Made by a program: the position numbers and the translations under genes
The notes under the pieces: generated by a model
What the model was told of the DNA's origin: nothing
Databases searched by the model: none
Seen by the model: only the letters and a program-made list of their open reading frames with translations
Shown: one piece after another, positions 54,206-62,415 of the stretch
How the letters are laid out: each line of letters begins with the position of its first letter
Position numbering within the stretch: position 1 is the first letter of the stretch
Source of the DNA: Ryuthela nishihirai
Lineage: Eukaryota > Arthropoda > Arachnida > Araneae > Heptathelidae
NCBI GenBank assembly: GCA_038380435.1
Contig: JAWZYU010000010.1
Span: 41,326,135 to 41,390,134, forward strand
DNA length: 64,000 bases
Reading direction: 5' to 3'

Positions 54206-55108
54206 TTAGTTCGTACATACCAGTTCACCGTGCACCTCTTTTAGTACTGTTGCAAAGTTCAATTTAGACATAAACGCGACATTAGCAGGACGATTTAGTT
54301 CGATACATGATTCTTCCACAAAACTTACGGCAATATCAGTTAGATTAGCGTTTCTTACCACTTCGGGGAAATAATCGTAAGCTGATTCAGCGTTTATGGT
54401 GAGGCACGAATGGCGAAGTTGACTCGGATGATCCACTTCACACCCGAAACAGTTCTTACGTAGCAGCGTAAACAGTTCTTTTCGGAGATCTGTTTTCAAA
54501 GTCCGCTTTAAACAGTCCATAAGCTTTACGAAATCACTGCTGTCTTGTTCAAGGGGTCGATCGTTAGATGGTGGGCTTCGAGGAAGATTTGCCGCTAATT
54601 CTACCTTCCGCACTGCATTCCAAAATTTACCGTTTTCAAACTTCAGAGCCATCAAACTGTAGGTGATTGGATCGCATAAATCTGTCAACCGATGCCACTG
54701 TTCGACGCTGAGCCGAACCGATGACGAAAATACAAGTCTTCCGTCACGGGGGATGCTTTTTTTAATGACCACGCCGTGTCCACCTTTGAGCACGACGAGG
54801 CAAACCATAGCGTCCAGTTCATACTCGCCGTATTCGACATCTTCGAAAGCTTCGACGATTGTAGACGCATACGAAACCAGTCCATGCCACTGCTCTTCAG
54901 ACAGCATCACACCGTCCTTTGTAGGATATAGTTTTAACGAGTCATCACTCTGGAACACACGTATGTGCACTTTAGGATATGACCGATATTCACAAACGCT
55001 CGCAAACAAATCCGATCCGAGTTGAAACATATGGCTATCATCATCTCTAACAGCAAGTCGCTTCGCAGGAAGATCACCATTGGTCAGGGAACGTTTAGCA
55101 CAAGCCAT
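54206..55108 (-). CDS. PC4-like DNA-binding protein with zinc-like motif, left-arm copy
   Basis: An intact 300-residue gene without introns, identical to the right-arm copy. Residues about 47-88 (VHIRVFQSDDSLKLYPTKDG then VMLSEEQWHGLV) match the PC4/p15 coactivator fold: beta strands, a G, then LS.EQW..L. Residues about 105-155 repeat the pattern (SSSVRLSVEQWHRL), so there are two PC4-like units. Residues about 217-235 contain CFGCEVDHPSQLRHSC, a CX2CX3HX5HXC array that could bind zinc. The role is unproven; single-stranded DNA binding in replication or transcription is an inference. A similar PC4-like stretch precedes the integrase of the host Polinton. It reads away from the centre, divergent from the integrase remnant. 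Confidence 0.8.
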   Translation of the reverse strand: MACAKRSLTNGDLPAKRLAVRDDDSHMFQLGSDLFASVCEYRSYPKVHIRVFQSDDSLKLYPTKDGVMLSEEQWHGLVSYASTIVEAFEDVEYGEYELDAMVCLVVLKGGHGVVIKKSIPRDGRLVFSSSVRLSVEQWHRLTDLCDPITYSLMALKFENGKFWNAVRKVELAANLPRSPPSNDRPLEQDSSDFVKLMDCLKRTLKTDLRKELFTLLRKNCFGCEVDHPSQLRHSCLTINAESAYDYFPEVVRNANLTDIAVSFVEESCIELNRPANVAFMSKLNFATVLKEVHGELVCTN

Positions 55109-55162
55109 AGCAAGTCGATACTGGAAAAAATAATGCCTTACAGCCCGTCGAAGGGTAATACT

Positions 55163-55168
55163 TATACC
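55163..55168 (-). promoter_or_regulatory. TATA-like box of the left PC4-like gene
   Basis: GGTATAAGT on the minus strand, about 55 bases upstream of the ATG at 55108, in a short shared region between the PC4-like gene and the divergent integrase remnant. Confidence 0.5.
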
Positions 55169-55189
55169 TTAAACCTGTGACGTGTCCCT

Positions 55190-55521
55190 GTAACTCCATC
55201 CCATTGGTCGAGATCTGGTAGATTTCCCATCTCTTAGTAAACATGATGACGTCTACAAATATTTACGAGCCTGTATAGACGTGCTTTCGAAATATGCATG
55301 TGGTGCTCCTTTAAAACGGAAATCGTGGGAGCTTTTGATCACAAAAACCTTTCAGAATATCTCTGAAATTACAAACAGATAAGGGGGGGGGTTGAATTCA
55401 TTAACAGAGTATTTCAAAAGTATCTTAAAAACACACTCATAATGAAACCAAAGCTAGCATCGTAGAACGATTCAACCGTACGTTAAAAACAAAAACGTGG
55501 TGATATTTCACAGGTGTGTTC
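55190..55521 (+). pseudogene. Integrase catalytic core remnant, left arm, running into the axis
   Basis: Plus-strand blocks are DVYKYLRACIDVLSKYACGA then PLKRKSW (first catalytic D region), a stop after ITNR near 55380, EFINRVFQKYLKN (region of the second D, with the D itself lost), and KASIVERFNRTLKTK (catalytic E). These are the three blocks of the DDE core of Polinton-type integrases. The gene is broken by stops and shifts, and it ends about 70 bp before the palindrome axis, where terminal-repeat-like sequence begins (GGCGCCACTGAGGGGGAAAG). An active integrase is therefore not encoded. Confidence 0.75.
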
Positions 55522-55661
55522 CATGGAGGCGCCACTGAGGGGGAAAGGGGGGTGTTTTAATAAGGGGAGTGGCCTGTTACGTATTCATTACGTAATCATT
55601 ACGTAACAGGCCACTCCCCTTATTAAAACACCCCCCTTTCCCCCTCAGTGGCGCCTCCATG
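55522..55661. repeat. Palindrome axis: inverted pair of terminal-repeat fragments
   Basis: Each side of the axis contains GGCGCCACTGAGGGGGAAAG, GGGGGGTG and TTACGT words that correspond, in order, to the subterminal sequence at 62230-62300 (GGCGCCACTGAGGGGAAAGG, GGTTACGCAATGATTACG). ATTACGTAAT at 55587-55596 lies exactly on the axis, with no spacer. The axis thus looks like two element ends joined tail to tail. Confidence 0.8.
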
Positions 55662-55993
55662 GAACACACCTGTGAAATATCACCACGTTTTTGTTTTTAA
55701 CGTACGGTTGAATCGTTCTACGATGCTAGCTTTGGTTTCATTATGAGTGTGTTTTTAAGATACTTTTGAAATACTCTGTTAATGAATTCAACCCCCCCTT
55801 ATCTATTTGTAATTTCAGAGATATTCTGAAAGGTTTTTGTGATCAAAAGCTCCCACGATTTCCGTTTTAAAGGAGCACCACATGCATATTTCGAAAGCAC
55901 GTCTATACAGGCTCGTAAATATTTGTAGACGTCATCATGTTTACTAAGAGATGGGAAATCTACCAGATCTCGACCAATGGGATGGAGTTACAG
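55662..55993 (-). pseudogene. Integrase catalytic core remnant, right arm
   Basis: Mirror of 55190-55521, with the same broken D, D-region and E blocks. Small differences exist (for example six Cs at 55791-55796 here against eight Gs at 55384-55392 on the left), showing the arms have diverged slightly since formation. Confidence 0.75.
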
Positions 55994-56014
55994 GGACACG
56001 TCACAGGTTTAAGG

Positions 56015-56020
56015 TATAAG
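56015..56020 (+). promoter_or_regulatory. TATA-like box of the right PC4-like gene
   Basis: TATAAG in AAGGTATAAGTATT, 73 bases before the ATG. The leader here has an extra copy of a segment with CCAGTATCGACTT (56050 and 56077), making it longer than in the left arm. Confidence 0.5.
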
Positions 56021-56092
56021 TATTACCCTTCGACGGGCATTATTTTTTCCAGTATCGACTTAAGGCATTATTAATTCCAGTATCGACTTGCT

Positions 56093-56995
56093 ATGGCTTG
56101 TGCTAAACGTTCCCTGACCAATGGTGATCTTCCTGCGAAGCGACTTGCTGTTAGAGATGATGATAGCCATATGTTTCAACTCGGATCGGATTTGTTTGCG
56201 AGCGTTTGTGAATATCGGTCATATCCTAAAGTGCACATACGTGTGTTCCAGAGTGATGACTCGTTAAAACTATATCCTACAAAGGACGGTGTGATGCTGT
56301 CTGAAGAGCAGTGGCATGGACTGGTTTCGTATGCGTCTACAATCGTCGAAGCTTTCGAAGATGTCGAATACGGCGAGTATGAACTGGACGCTATGGTTTG
56401 CCTCGTCGTGCTCAAAGGTGGACACGGCGTGGTCATTAAAAAAAGCATCCCCCGTGACGGAAGACTTGTATTTTCGTCATCGGTTCGGCTCAGCGTCGAA
56501 CAGTGGCATCGGTTGACAGATTTATGCGATCCAATCACCTACAGTTTGATGGCTCTGAAGTTTGAAAACGGTAAATTTTGGAATGCAGTGCGGAAGGTAG
56601 AATTAGCGGCAAATCTTCCTCGAAGCCCACCATCTAACGATCGACCCCTTGAACAAGACAGCAGTGATTTCGTAAAGCTTATGGACTGTTTAAAGCGGAC
56701 TTTGAAAACAGATCTCCGAAAAGAACTGTTTACGCTGCTACGTAAGAACTGTTTCGGGTGTGAAGTGGATCATCCGAGTCAACTTCGCCATTCGTGCCTC
56801 ACCATAAACGCTGAATCAGCTTACGATTATTTCCCCGAAGTGGTAAGAAACGCTAATCTAACTGATATTGCCGTAAGTTTTGTGGAAGAATCATGTATCG
56901 AACTAAATCGTCCTGCTAATGTCGCGTTTATGTCTAAATTGAACTTTGCAACAGTACTAAAAGAGGTGCACGGTGAACTGGTATGTACGAACTAA
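56093..56995 (+). CDS. PC4-like DNA-binding protein with zinc-like motif, right-arm copy
   Basis: Predicted protein identical, over all 300 residues, to that at 54206-55108. The start ATG is preceded by TTGCT and followed by GCTTGTGCT; no earlier in-frame ATG lies in the leader after the TATA-like box. The two PC4-like units occupy roughly residues 45-90 and 105-155, and the C/H-rich motif lies near 217-235. A basic N-terminus (AKRSLTNGDLPAKRL) may serve for nuclear entry. Together the two copies are divergently transcribed away from the axis. Preservation of both frames, while the neighbouring integrase is broken, suggests recent formation, gene conversion or selection on this gene; I cannot tell which. 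Confidence 0.8.
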   Translation: MACAKRSLTNGDLPAKRLAVRDDDSHMFQLGSDLFASVCEYRSYPKVHIRVFQSDDSLKLYPTKDGVMLSEEQWHGLVSYASTIVEAFEDVEYGEYELDAMVCLVVLKGGHGVVIKKSIPRDGRLVFSSSVRLSVEQWHRLTDLCDPITYSLMALKFENGKFWNAVRKVELAANLPRSPPSNDRPLEQDSSDFVKLMDCLKRTLKTDLRKELFTLLRKNCFGCEVDHPSQLRHSCLTINAESAYDYFPEVVRNANLTDIAVSFVEESCIELNRPANVAFMSKLNFATVLKEVHGELVCTN

Positions 56996-57017
56996 ATATT
57001 AATGTGACCTTAATGTA

Positions 57018-57023
57018 AATAAA
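57018..57023 (+). promoter_or_regulatory. Polyadenylation signal of the right PC4-like gene
   Basis: AATAAA 23 bases after the TAA stop, typical of a compact virus-like gene. Confidence 0.7.
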
Positions 57024-57195
57024 TATGAATGCCTCTGATATTTTTGTCAATGTGATTTCTTTTGTATAGTTAACGGGGATTTTAAGGTCAGCCTTAGAAG
57101 TGTTAATATTGTTCTCTGTATCAAGACCTCGCACAGCTAGCAAGCTATGTTGGGTCGAATGTTTTATATCGGGTGGGTGTAAAAGAAAGGGATGG

Positions 57196-57276
57196 GAAAC
57201 CAAAGCTAGCATCGTAGAACGATTCAACCGTACGTTAAAAACAAAAATGTGGTGATATTTCACAGATGTGTTCCTG
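57196..57276 (+). pseudogene. Integrase C-terminal catalytic fragment, right arm
   Basis: Mirror of 53925-54005 (KASIVERFNRTLKTK on the plus strand), downstream of the right PC4-like gene. Confidence 0.7.
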
Positions 57277-57925
57277 GGATAGTGATCGTTGTCTCTATAG
57301 ATTTAAAGTATAGAGTGTGTATTTCTTTGTATGTAATCGCTTATAACGAGACAATATTTCCTTTAAAAGTTGGAATATTATTATGAACTAAAAAAGTGAT
57401 GATATATACACTATCTGATCGTTAAAATCAAACTTTAGTAGGTTAATATATCGTTCTCTAGCTAGTCGGTAATTAGTGTGTCTTTGCTTTTAAAAATAAA
57501 CACGACTTCACGTAGCTAATTGGCGTAACAATTACCTCTCATACGATCCGTAGAAGGGGTCGCTGATGGCAGGTAAACATCGTTCATGTCTTACTATGGA
57601 TCAAATATCCGAACACTATGGTTGATTACATATTTCTGAAAAATATCTGCCAACGATTTCAACCTTCGTCCCTCAGAATCGTAAAGTAATTAGTACTAGC
57701 TTGCAGGGGGGTAATGTTCCACAGACAGTGTTCTTTCAGATTGCCAAACAAGATAATATCAAAAACGTGTGCTAACCCGAACCACTTGTTCTAAGACTTC
57801 GACACTAGTGTAGAAATAGGAGGAAAAAATAACTTAACAGACATCTCCGTGTTAGATTGTAGTGAAACATCCTATCTTTGTCGAAAAGCTTGTGTCTGCA
57901 GCTAGCCACCTTCACATGCACTTAT

Positions 57926-58051
57926 TCAAACGTGCTGAAAAGAGATAGTACGCTGGAATAACTGGCGACAGAGCTAGATCTCGTTTCTGGGGGGTGACTT
58001 TTCACGGAAATACTATAAAAAGTGAGTTTTCAGATTTTAAATTTCCAAACT
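57926..58051 (-). repeat. Repeat R1 copy inside the right arm
   Basis: Mirror of 53150-53275: AGTGAGTTTTCAGATTTTAA then ATTTCCAAAC. Confidence 0.65.
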
Positions 58052-58219
58052 TCGGTGGTTCTTTACTATATGCAAAGTATTTTTGTGATATTCATCCATG
58101 TGTACGCAATGGACCGTGATTTACCAGCGTGGGGGAGGGGGGGTTAATATTTTATGATTTTTCCTGTATTACTCCTTCCGCTACGGTGTGACTTTTATCG
58201 GTCGCTCCTTATATGACAC

Positions 58220-58474
58220 TTGTTAATAGTCGTTTTTTCTATCTTACAGTATTTGCGCTGTAATCTGTTGTTTTTACAGCCATCCCACTGCATTTTTATA
58301 CTTTCTCTCTCGTCACAGTTATTCTGCCTTCAAAAGAATTGTGAAAATATTCACCTATCCCGTTGTGCGAATTTACAGATATCCCTTTACATTTTCGTTT
58401 ATGCACGTAATTTAGTTAAACGACCTAGTCACATACTGTATCAGGGGGTTAAAGTACTGAATAAGCTATTGTGA
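58220..58474 (+). CDS. Hypothetical 84-residue hydrophobic ORF, right arm (mirror 52727-52981)
   Basis: Not recognised. The frame starts with a hydrophobic stretch (MLIVVFSILQYLRCNLLFLQ) that could be a membrane segment, followed by an S/L/C-rich tail. Its exact mirror lies at 52981-52727 on the minus strand. With no family match, no clear promoter, and AT-rich DNA that gives hydrophobic frames by chance, coding is doubtful. Confidence 0.2.
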   Translation: MLIVVFSILQYLRCNLLFLQPSHCIFILSLSSQLFCLQKNCENIHLSRCANLQISLYIFVYARNLVKRPSHILYQGVKVLNKLL

Positions 58475-59072
58475 GATTTTCGTCGTAAGCAGATATACGG
58501 AATCAGATCCGATGATGCTTGCAATTTATCTACTTTGATCGTATGGTTTATTAGAAAGGGAAGATGTATTAGTGTTTGAACTTTATGCATGCTTTCTCTC
58601 ACAAAATAATTAATGAGCGTTTTACGAATCTGTGTCGTGAAGCTGACTCAATTTTTCATTCTAAATGCTTACTCAGCCTATGGACAGGTAGTTTGTCGAT
58701 GTAATGACAAGTCTGATGTGTAGATAGACACTTTGATTAGCGAATGTCAGAAAAAGTCGTTGAATGTGTAAAACATCCCTTGTGATCCTGACAGCATCGA
58801 CCGGGGAATGAACTCAGAAGATTGTGGGATCGGAACTTTACAGAGGTCTATTCATATTTGATAATTTCTCGAGGCTTATGATAGTATAGTGAGCGAGGAT
58901 CCCAGTCTATATTACTGTTGTCAAGCTTTGTACATTACGTTTCACACAAGTCCGTTCACGGTTTTCTAGTGCACGGTCGTATCGTTTAGTGCGGGTCGTC
59001 CTTGGCGTCGAAGTCACCAATGCTCCACAGAAACAGCGCTTTATTACGGTTGGAAAAAATAAAAGTTGAAAC

Positions 59073-59552
59073 TTAACCCCAGAATGTCGCATGAAAATTT
59101 GAAGTGAGGATGTTAATACTAAAGGTTTCGTATTTTTTCCATGGAATTATACACCACATATTTCTTATAATATTAAAAATTGTTCCCTTTTCTAGAAGGC
59201 ACCCGACACGGTGTTCTGATAAAGTGTAGAATTCGGCAGGAGACCCATCAGGCTTTTGGTCCGAGCGACTGCTCCTCTCAAAGTGAGTCGAACCATACTC
59301 CTTTAACGCATGTTGGAACTTAAGTTTTACGGAACGTATGAATTCTACTTTTAACATTCTGCCACAGGCTTTACCCTGTAAAAGCATGTAACTGGGGGGT
59401 GCATCGAATAGCGTACTTCCTCGGAAAGAGTTTGCATCATGTACTAGGGATACAGCTATAATAAGTATTTTTAAACACTGCTGCATAACGGGGGAGTTTT
59501 TTAATTTCGTAGGACTTTTGTTAAAAGCCATCCGGAGTGAGGATCCGAACAA
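59073..59552 (-). CDS. Hypothetical 159-residue ORF, right arm
   Basis: The longest unassigned frame in the element. Not recognised. The N-terminal third overlaps the arm's duplicated module (CLKILIIAVSLVHDANSFRG). The remainder (MLKVEFIRSVKLKFQHALKE, then YTLSEHRVGCLLEKG) is mixed charged and hydrophobic without repeats. Its left-arm counterpart is frameshifted by one base, so at most one copy could be functional. Direction is toward the axis, the opposite of the PC4-like gene in the same arm. Confidence 0.3.
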   Translation of the reverse strand: MFGSSLRMAFNKSPTKLKNSPVMQQCLKILIIAVSLVHDANSFRGSTLFDAPPSYMLLQGKACGRMLKVEFIRSVKLKFQHALKEYGSTHFERSSRSDQKPDGSPAEFYTLSEHRVGCLLEKGTIFNIIRNMWCIIPWKKYETFSINILTSNFHATFWG

Positions 59553-60600
59553 GGATCTTTTAGGTCGACCCTATTACCTTCAATATTTTTCTTCACGAGG
59601 AATAAAATCAGATTTTTTATTTTCTGCGGAGCTGCTACTGTAAGGTAACCCTTCTTCTAGTAAAAATGTGCCAGCCAATAGTCGCAGAGTTGAAAGAAAT
59701 AAGTATTGATTAAAACGGACTTTACATCAGTTATACGTATAGTAATATTCTGAGCGCTTGGAGAACGTGGCGACCACATGGATTTCTGATAGCGTAGCAT
59801 TCAGCAGGAGCCATGCATTCCACTGCAGCCCGCATGACCTTTGTACGTCACCAGCCTGCAGTGTCGAAACGAGGGTGGGAGCACTAGGCGGAGCATATAG
59901 CGGATTAGCGTAGACAAGTTGAGAGGGGTGCGTGAGACATTGTATTATTTTTTTATAGCTGAAGTATTAAACTACGACCTCCCTACTCCATTAATGTGCA
60001 TTCGTGATGGAACTAGTTTTTTCACGCGACGTACTTTTAACTTTCTACCTCGTACAAAAAAAAATATTTTTTTCTTCGAACAGTGTTACTCTCCCGTACC
60101 GCGGATTACAACAGTAATAAGTATTTTTAAAACGTGGCGTAATAAAACAGTTAGTCATACTTTTGCAATCACAATGTTTTTTTTTGAAGTGACTTAGTAA
60201 AGGAAATTGGGAACACGGATCAAGGCTGTGAGTGGGTTTTCACGATGTACGGAAGCAGTACAGGTCCAAGATTCATTCGTCAATAAAAACCTTGTGATTC
60301 CCCGTTTGGAATAATTTCGTAGGGTTTAACCATCCATCAGCGAGAGGTTGTCCGTGGTGAGGATCCGAACACGAAGTCTTTTAAGTCGAACCTATTACCC
60401 CATCAATATTTTTCATCACGACGAATAAAATCAGATTTTATTAATTTTTCGCCCGATAGCATTTTTTATTTTCTACGGGGGCTGTTACTGCAGGGGTAGG
60501 GTTTCTTCTAGTAAAAAATGCAACAACCAGTAATCGCTAGGGATAAAAGAAATAAGTGTTGGTTTTAAAATGGTTATAAAAATACGTATATGAAAAGACT
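59400..60600. repeat. Mirrored internal modules A and B, right arm
   Basis: Reverse complement of 50590-51790. Module A (59405-59690) and module B (60095-60500) each have the order AATAAGTATTTTTAAA, TTTCGTAGG, GTGAGGATCCGAAC, AATATTTTTC.TCACGA and TTTATTTTCT. Parts of a third copy are at 32315-32795 in the decayed element. Confidence 0.7.
59919..60197 (+). CDS. Hypothetical 92-residue ORF, right arm
   Basis: Mirror of 51003-51281, identical in sequence. Unknown family. See the module remarks there: the core overlaps repeated non-coding-looking DNA, so I give it low weight as a gene. Confidence 0.25.
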   Translation: MRGVRETLYYFFIAEVLNYDLPTPLMCIRDGTSFFTRRTFNFLPRTKKNIFFFEQCYSPVPRITTVISIFKTWRNKTVSHTFAITMFFFEVT

Positions 60601-60778
60601 GTCGGTGTAAGATCTAAATTTTAAAAGTGGGAGAGGGAGCCTACCCGCAATAACTATGCTATAAGAGTTGTTAATCCTAACACACTGTGTAAAATTATAC
60701 TGAAGGTTAAACATCCCCAGTGCTCAGTCTTCTGATACGTGTCACTCGCTGGTCACTCCACGTTACTTTCCCCTTGTT

Positions 60779-60967
60779 GTGACGTCACCTACCCTCAGAG
60801 AACAACATCGTATGAGTCACCACACTGAGCGCTGGACACCCAACCTCCCAGGGCGATTGTGTCAGGAGATGTTTCGTTGCTACCTGACCGGTAAACGGAC
60901 ACGTGTGGGCATGACTCCACGTACGACTTCAGGAATGCCTTTTCCATTGCAGGTTGGTTCTTGTTAG
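60779..60967 (+). CDS. Hypothetical 62-residue ORF (mirror 50233-50421)
   Basis: Not recognised. Basic and T/R-rich (LTGKRTRVGMTPRTTSG). It is identical in both arms, but the palindrome makes that uninformative. It is followed by a tRNA-like GGTAGCGCGTTCGACTCTCG segment (60991-61010), which is not a complete tRNA. Confidence 0.2.
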   Translation: MTSPTLREQHRMSHHTERWTPNLPGRLCQEMFRCYLTGKRTRVGMTPRTTSGMPFPLQVGSC

Positions 60968-62415
60968 GAGTTCACAGAGTGAAGCTTGGGTAGCGCGTTC
61001 GACTCTCGTTGCCGAGGAGAAGTTTTTTTTTTTTTTCGATAAAACGCCTCTACAGAAAACTGTTTTTTTTAATAAAGGTAAGGGAATTTTGATGAGTGTT
61101 TAATTACTAGGGAGTTTAATAGCAGGGAATTTTAATTATAAAGGAATCGTTTAGTCGTCCTGGCTAAATGAATAGCAAAGGGTTTTAATTACTAAGGAAT
61201 AAATACAACTCTGTGAGTTGATTTACAATTTGAGATCTGCATTCAAAAGAGTTCAGTGCTAGTGTTGGCTTTGATGTAAGAAATACATAGAAAAAGCTAG
61301 TTATAAAGAATGCTATAATATCTGAAAAATCTGACCCGCATCTAAGCCACAGCAAGTACACGGTATAGTCTGGGAACTCAAGACAGTCGGACGGAATCCA
61401 CAGAGCGAGGGACGATTTTTTTTTTTCCGGTGAAACACATCTACAGAAAAACTGATTTTTATTTCGACCTTGGAGTGATTTTAATAAAGGTGAGGAATAT
61501 TTTGACGAGTGTTTAATTACTAGGGAGTTGATTAACGGAGTTTGAAAATTTTTCCACTGCAGACGTGTGTTCTAAAAGCAGATTTAACATGCCATCCCTA
61601 CGAATAATTTAAACCATTATTAATTTCACCCTATGGTATTTTCTATGGAAGCAGTAAGAGTAAAATGAGTTTCAACTGTAGGATGATTTTTAATAGAGGT
61701 AAGGGAATTTTGATGAGTGTTTAATTACTAAGGAATTTTGTATCATCCTTTTCTGTACAATTATTCTAAGACCAGTCAATCGTTCCATGCAATTATTCTG
61801 AGACTTGCATCAGCCGAGTGAAGGAGTGGGGGGCCTTAAAATGGTCAACCAGAGGGTTTTTCATAAGGGGGAGGGCTTAAAATATAGGTCAACCATTGGG
61901 ACAAAATAAAGAAAAATCGGGAATTAGAGTTAAAATAAGGAGGTTTTTCCGAAAATAGTACTCTTCATTGTCAACAGAAGGCATCAGGGTTTTTTCATAA
62001 GGGGGAAGAAATTTTTAAAAGGGGGGAGTAATTTTTAATAGGAGGGGGAAATCAAAGAATTAAAATAAGGGTTTTTGGAGAATTAGTGTTCCTCACAGGC
62101 ACCAGATGGCGCCAGGGGTTTTTCATAAGGGGGAGGAATTTTTTTTATAAAGGGGGAAATCAAAAATCGAAGAATTAGAATAAAAATAGGGTTTTTTTGG
62201 GAAAATAGTACTTCTCACTGTCAACAGATGGCGCCACTGAGGGGAAAGGGGGGTGAAAGGGGGAGGAATTATTAATAAAGGTCGGTTACGCAATGATTAC
62301 GTCATGCTGCGTCATAGGGGGCGTGGTCTGCGACGTCATAGGGGGCGTGGTCGGTGACGTCATAGGGGGGAAAGCACTGTGCAAAGGGGGAACGCTCGGG
62401 TGGCATGATACTACT

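Larger units (their letters stand above)
48761..62415. mobile_element. Giant palindromic Polinton-like element, 13,655 bp
   Basis: The left arm (48761-55591) and the right arm (55592-62415) are reverse complements over their full length with only scattered differences: a 24-bp repeat unit (three copies left, two right), a 1-bp indel near 51786, and a duplicated 25-30 bp segment upstream of the right PC4-like gene. There is no unique central sequence. The axis is in ATTACGTAAT (55587-55596). The termini AGTAGTATCATGCCA and the 6-bp duplication ACGGTG are Polinton-like. Coding content per arm is one intact PC4-like gene plus broken integrase. Polymerase, protease, ATPase and capsid genes are absent, so it is non-autonomous. 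Confidence 0.93.

Noticed and set aside
53938..54267. 109-residue plus-strand frame (and mirror 56934-57263)
   Set aside because: It is antisense to the end of the PC4-like gene and the integrase fragment.
54663..55025. 120-residue plus-strand frame (mirror 56176-56538)
   Set aside because: Antisense shadow of the intact PC4-like gene.
48761..62415. Palindrome as a missed-adapter or assembly chimera
   Set aside because: Distinct flanks, a 6-bp target duplication, continuation of the split capsid gene and arm-to-arm indels favour a real insertion, although read-level proof is needed.
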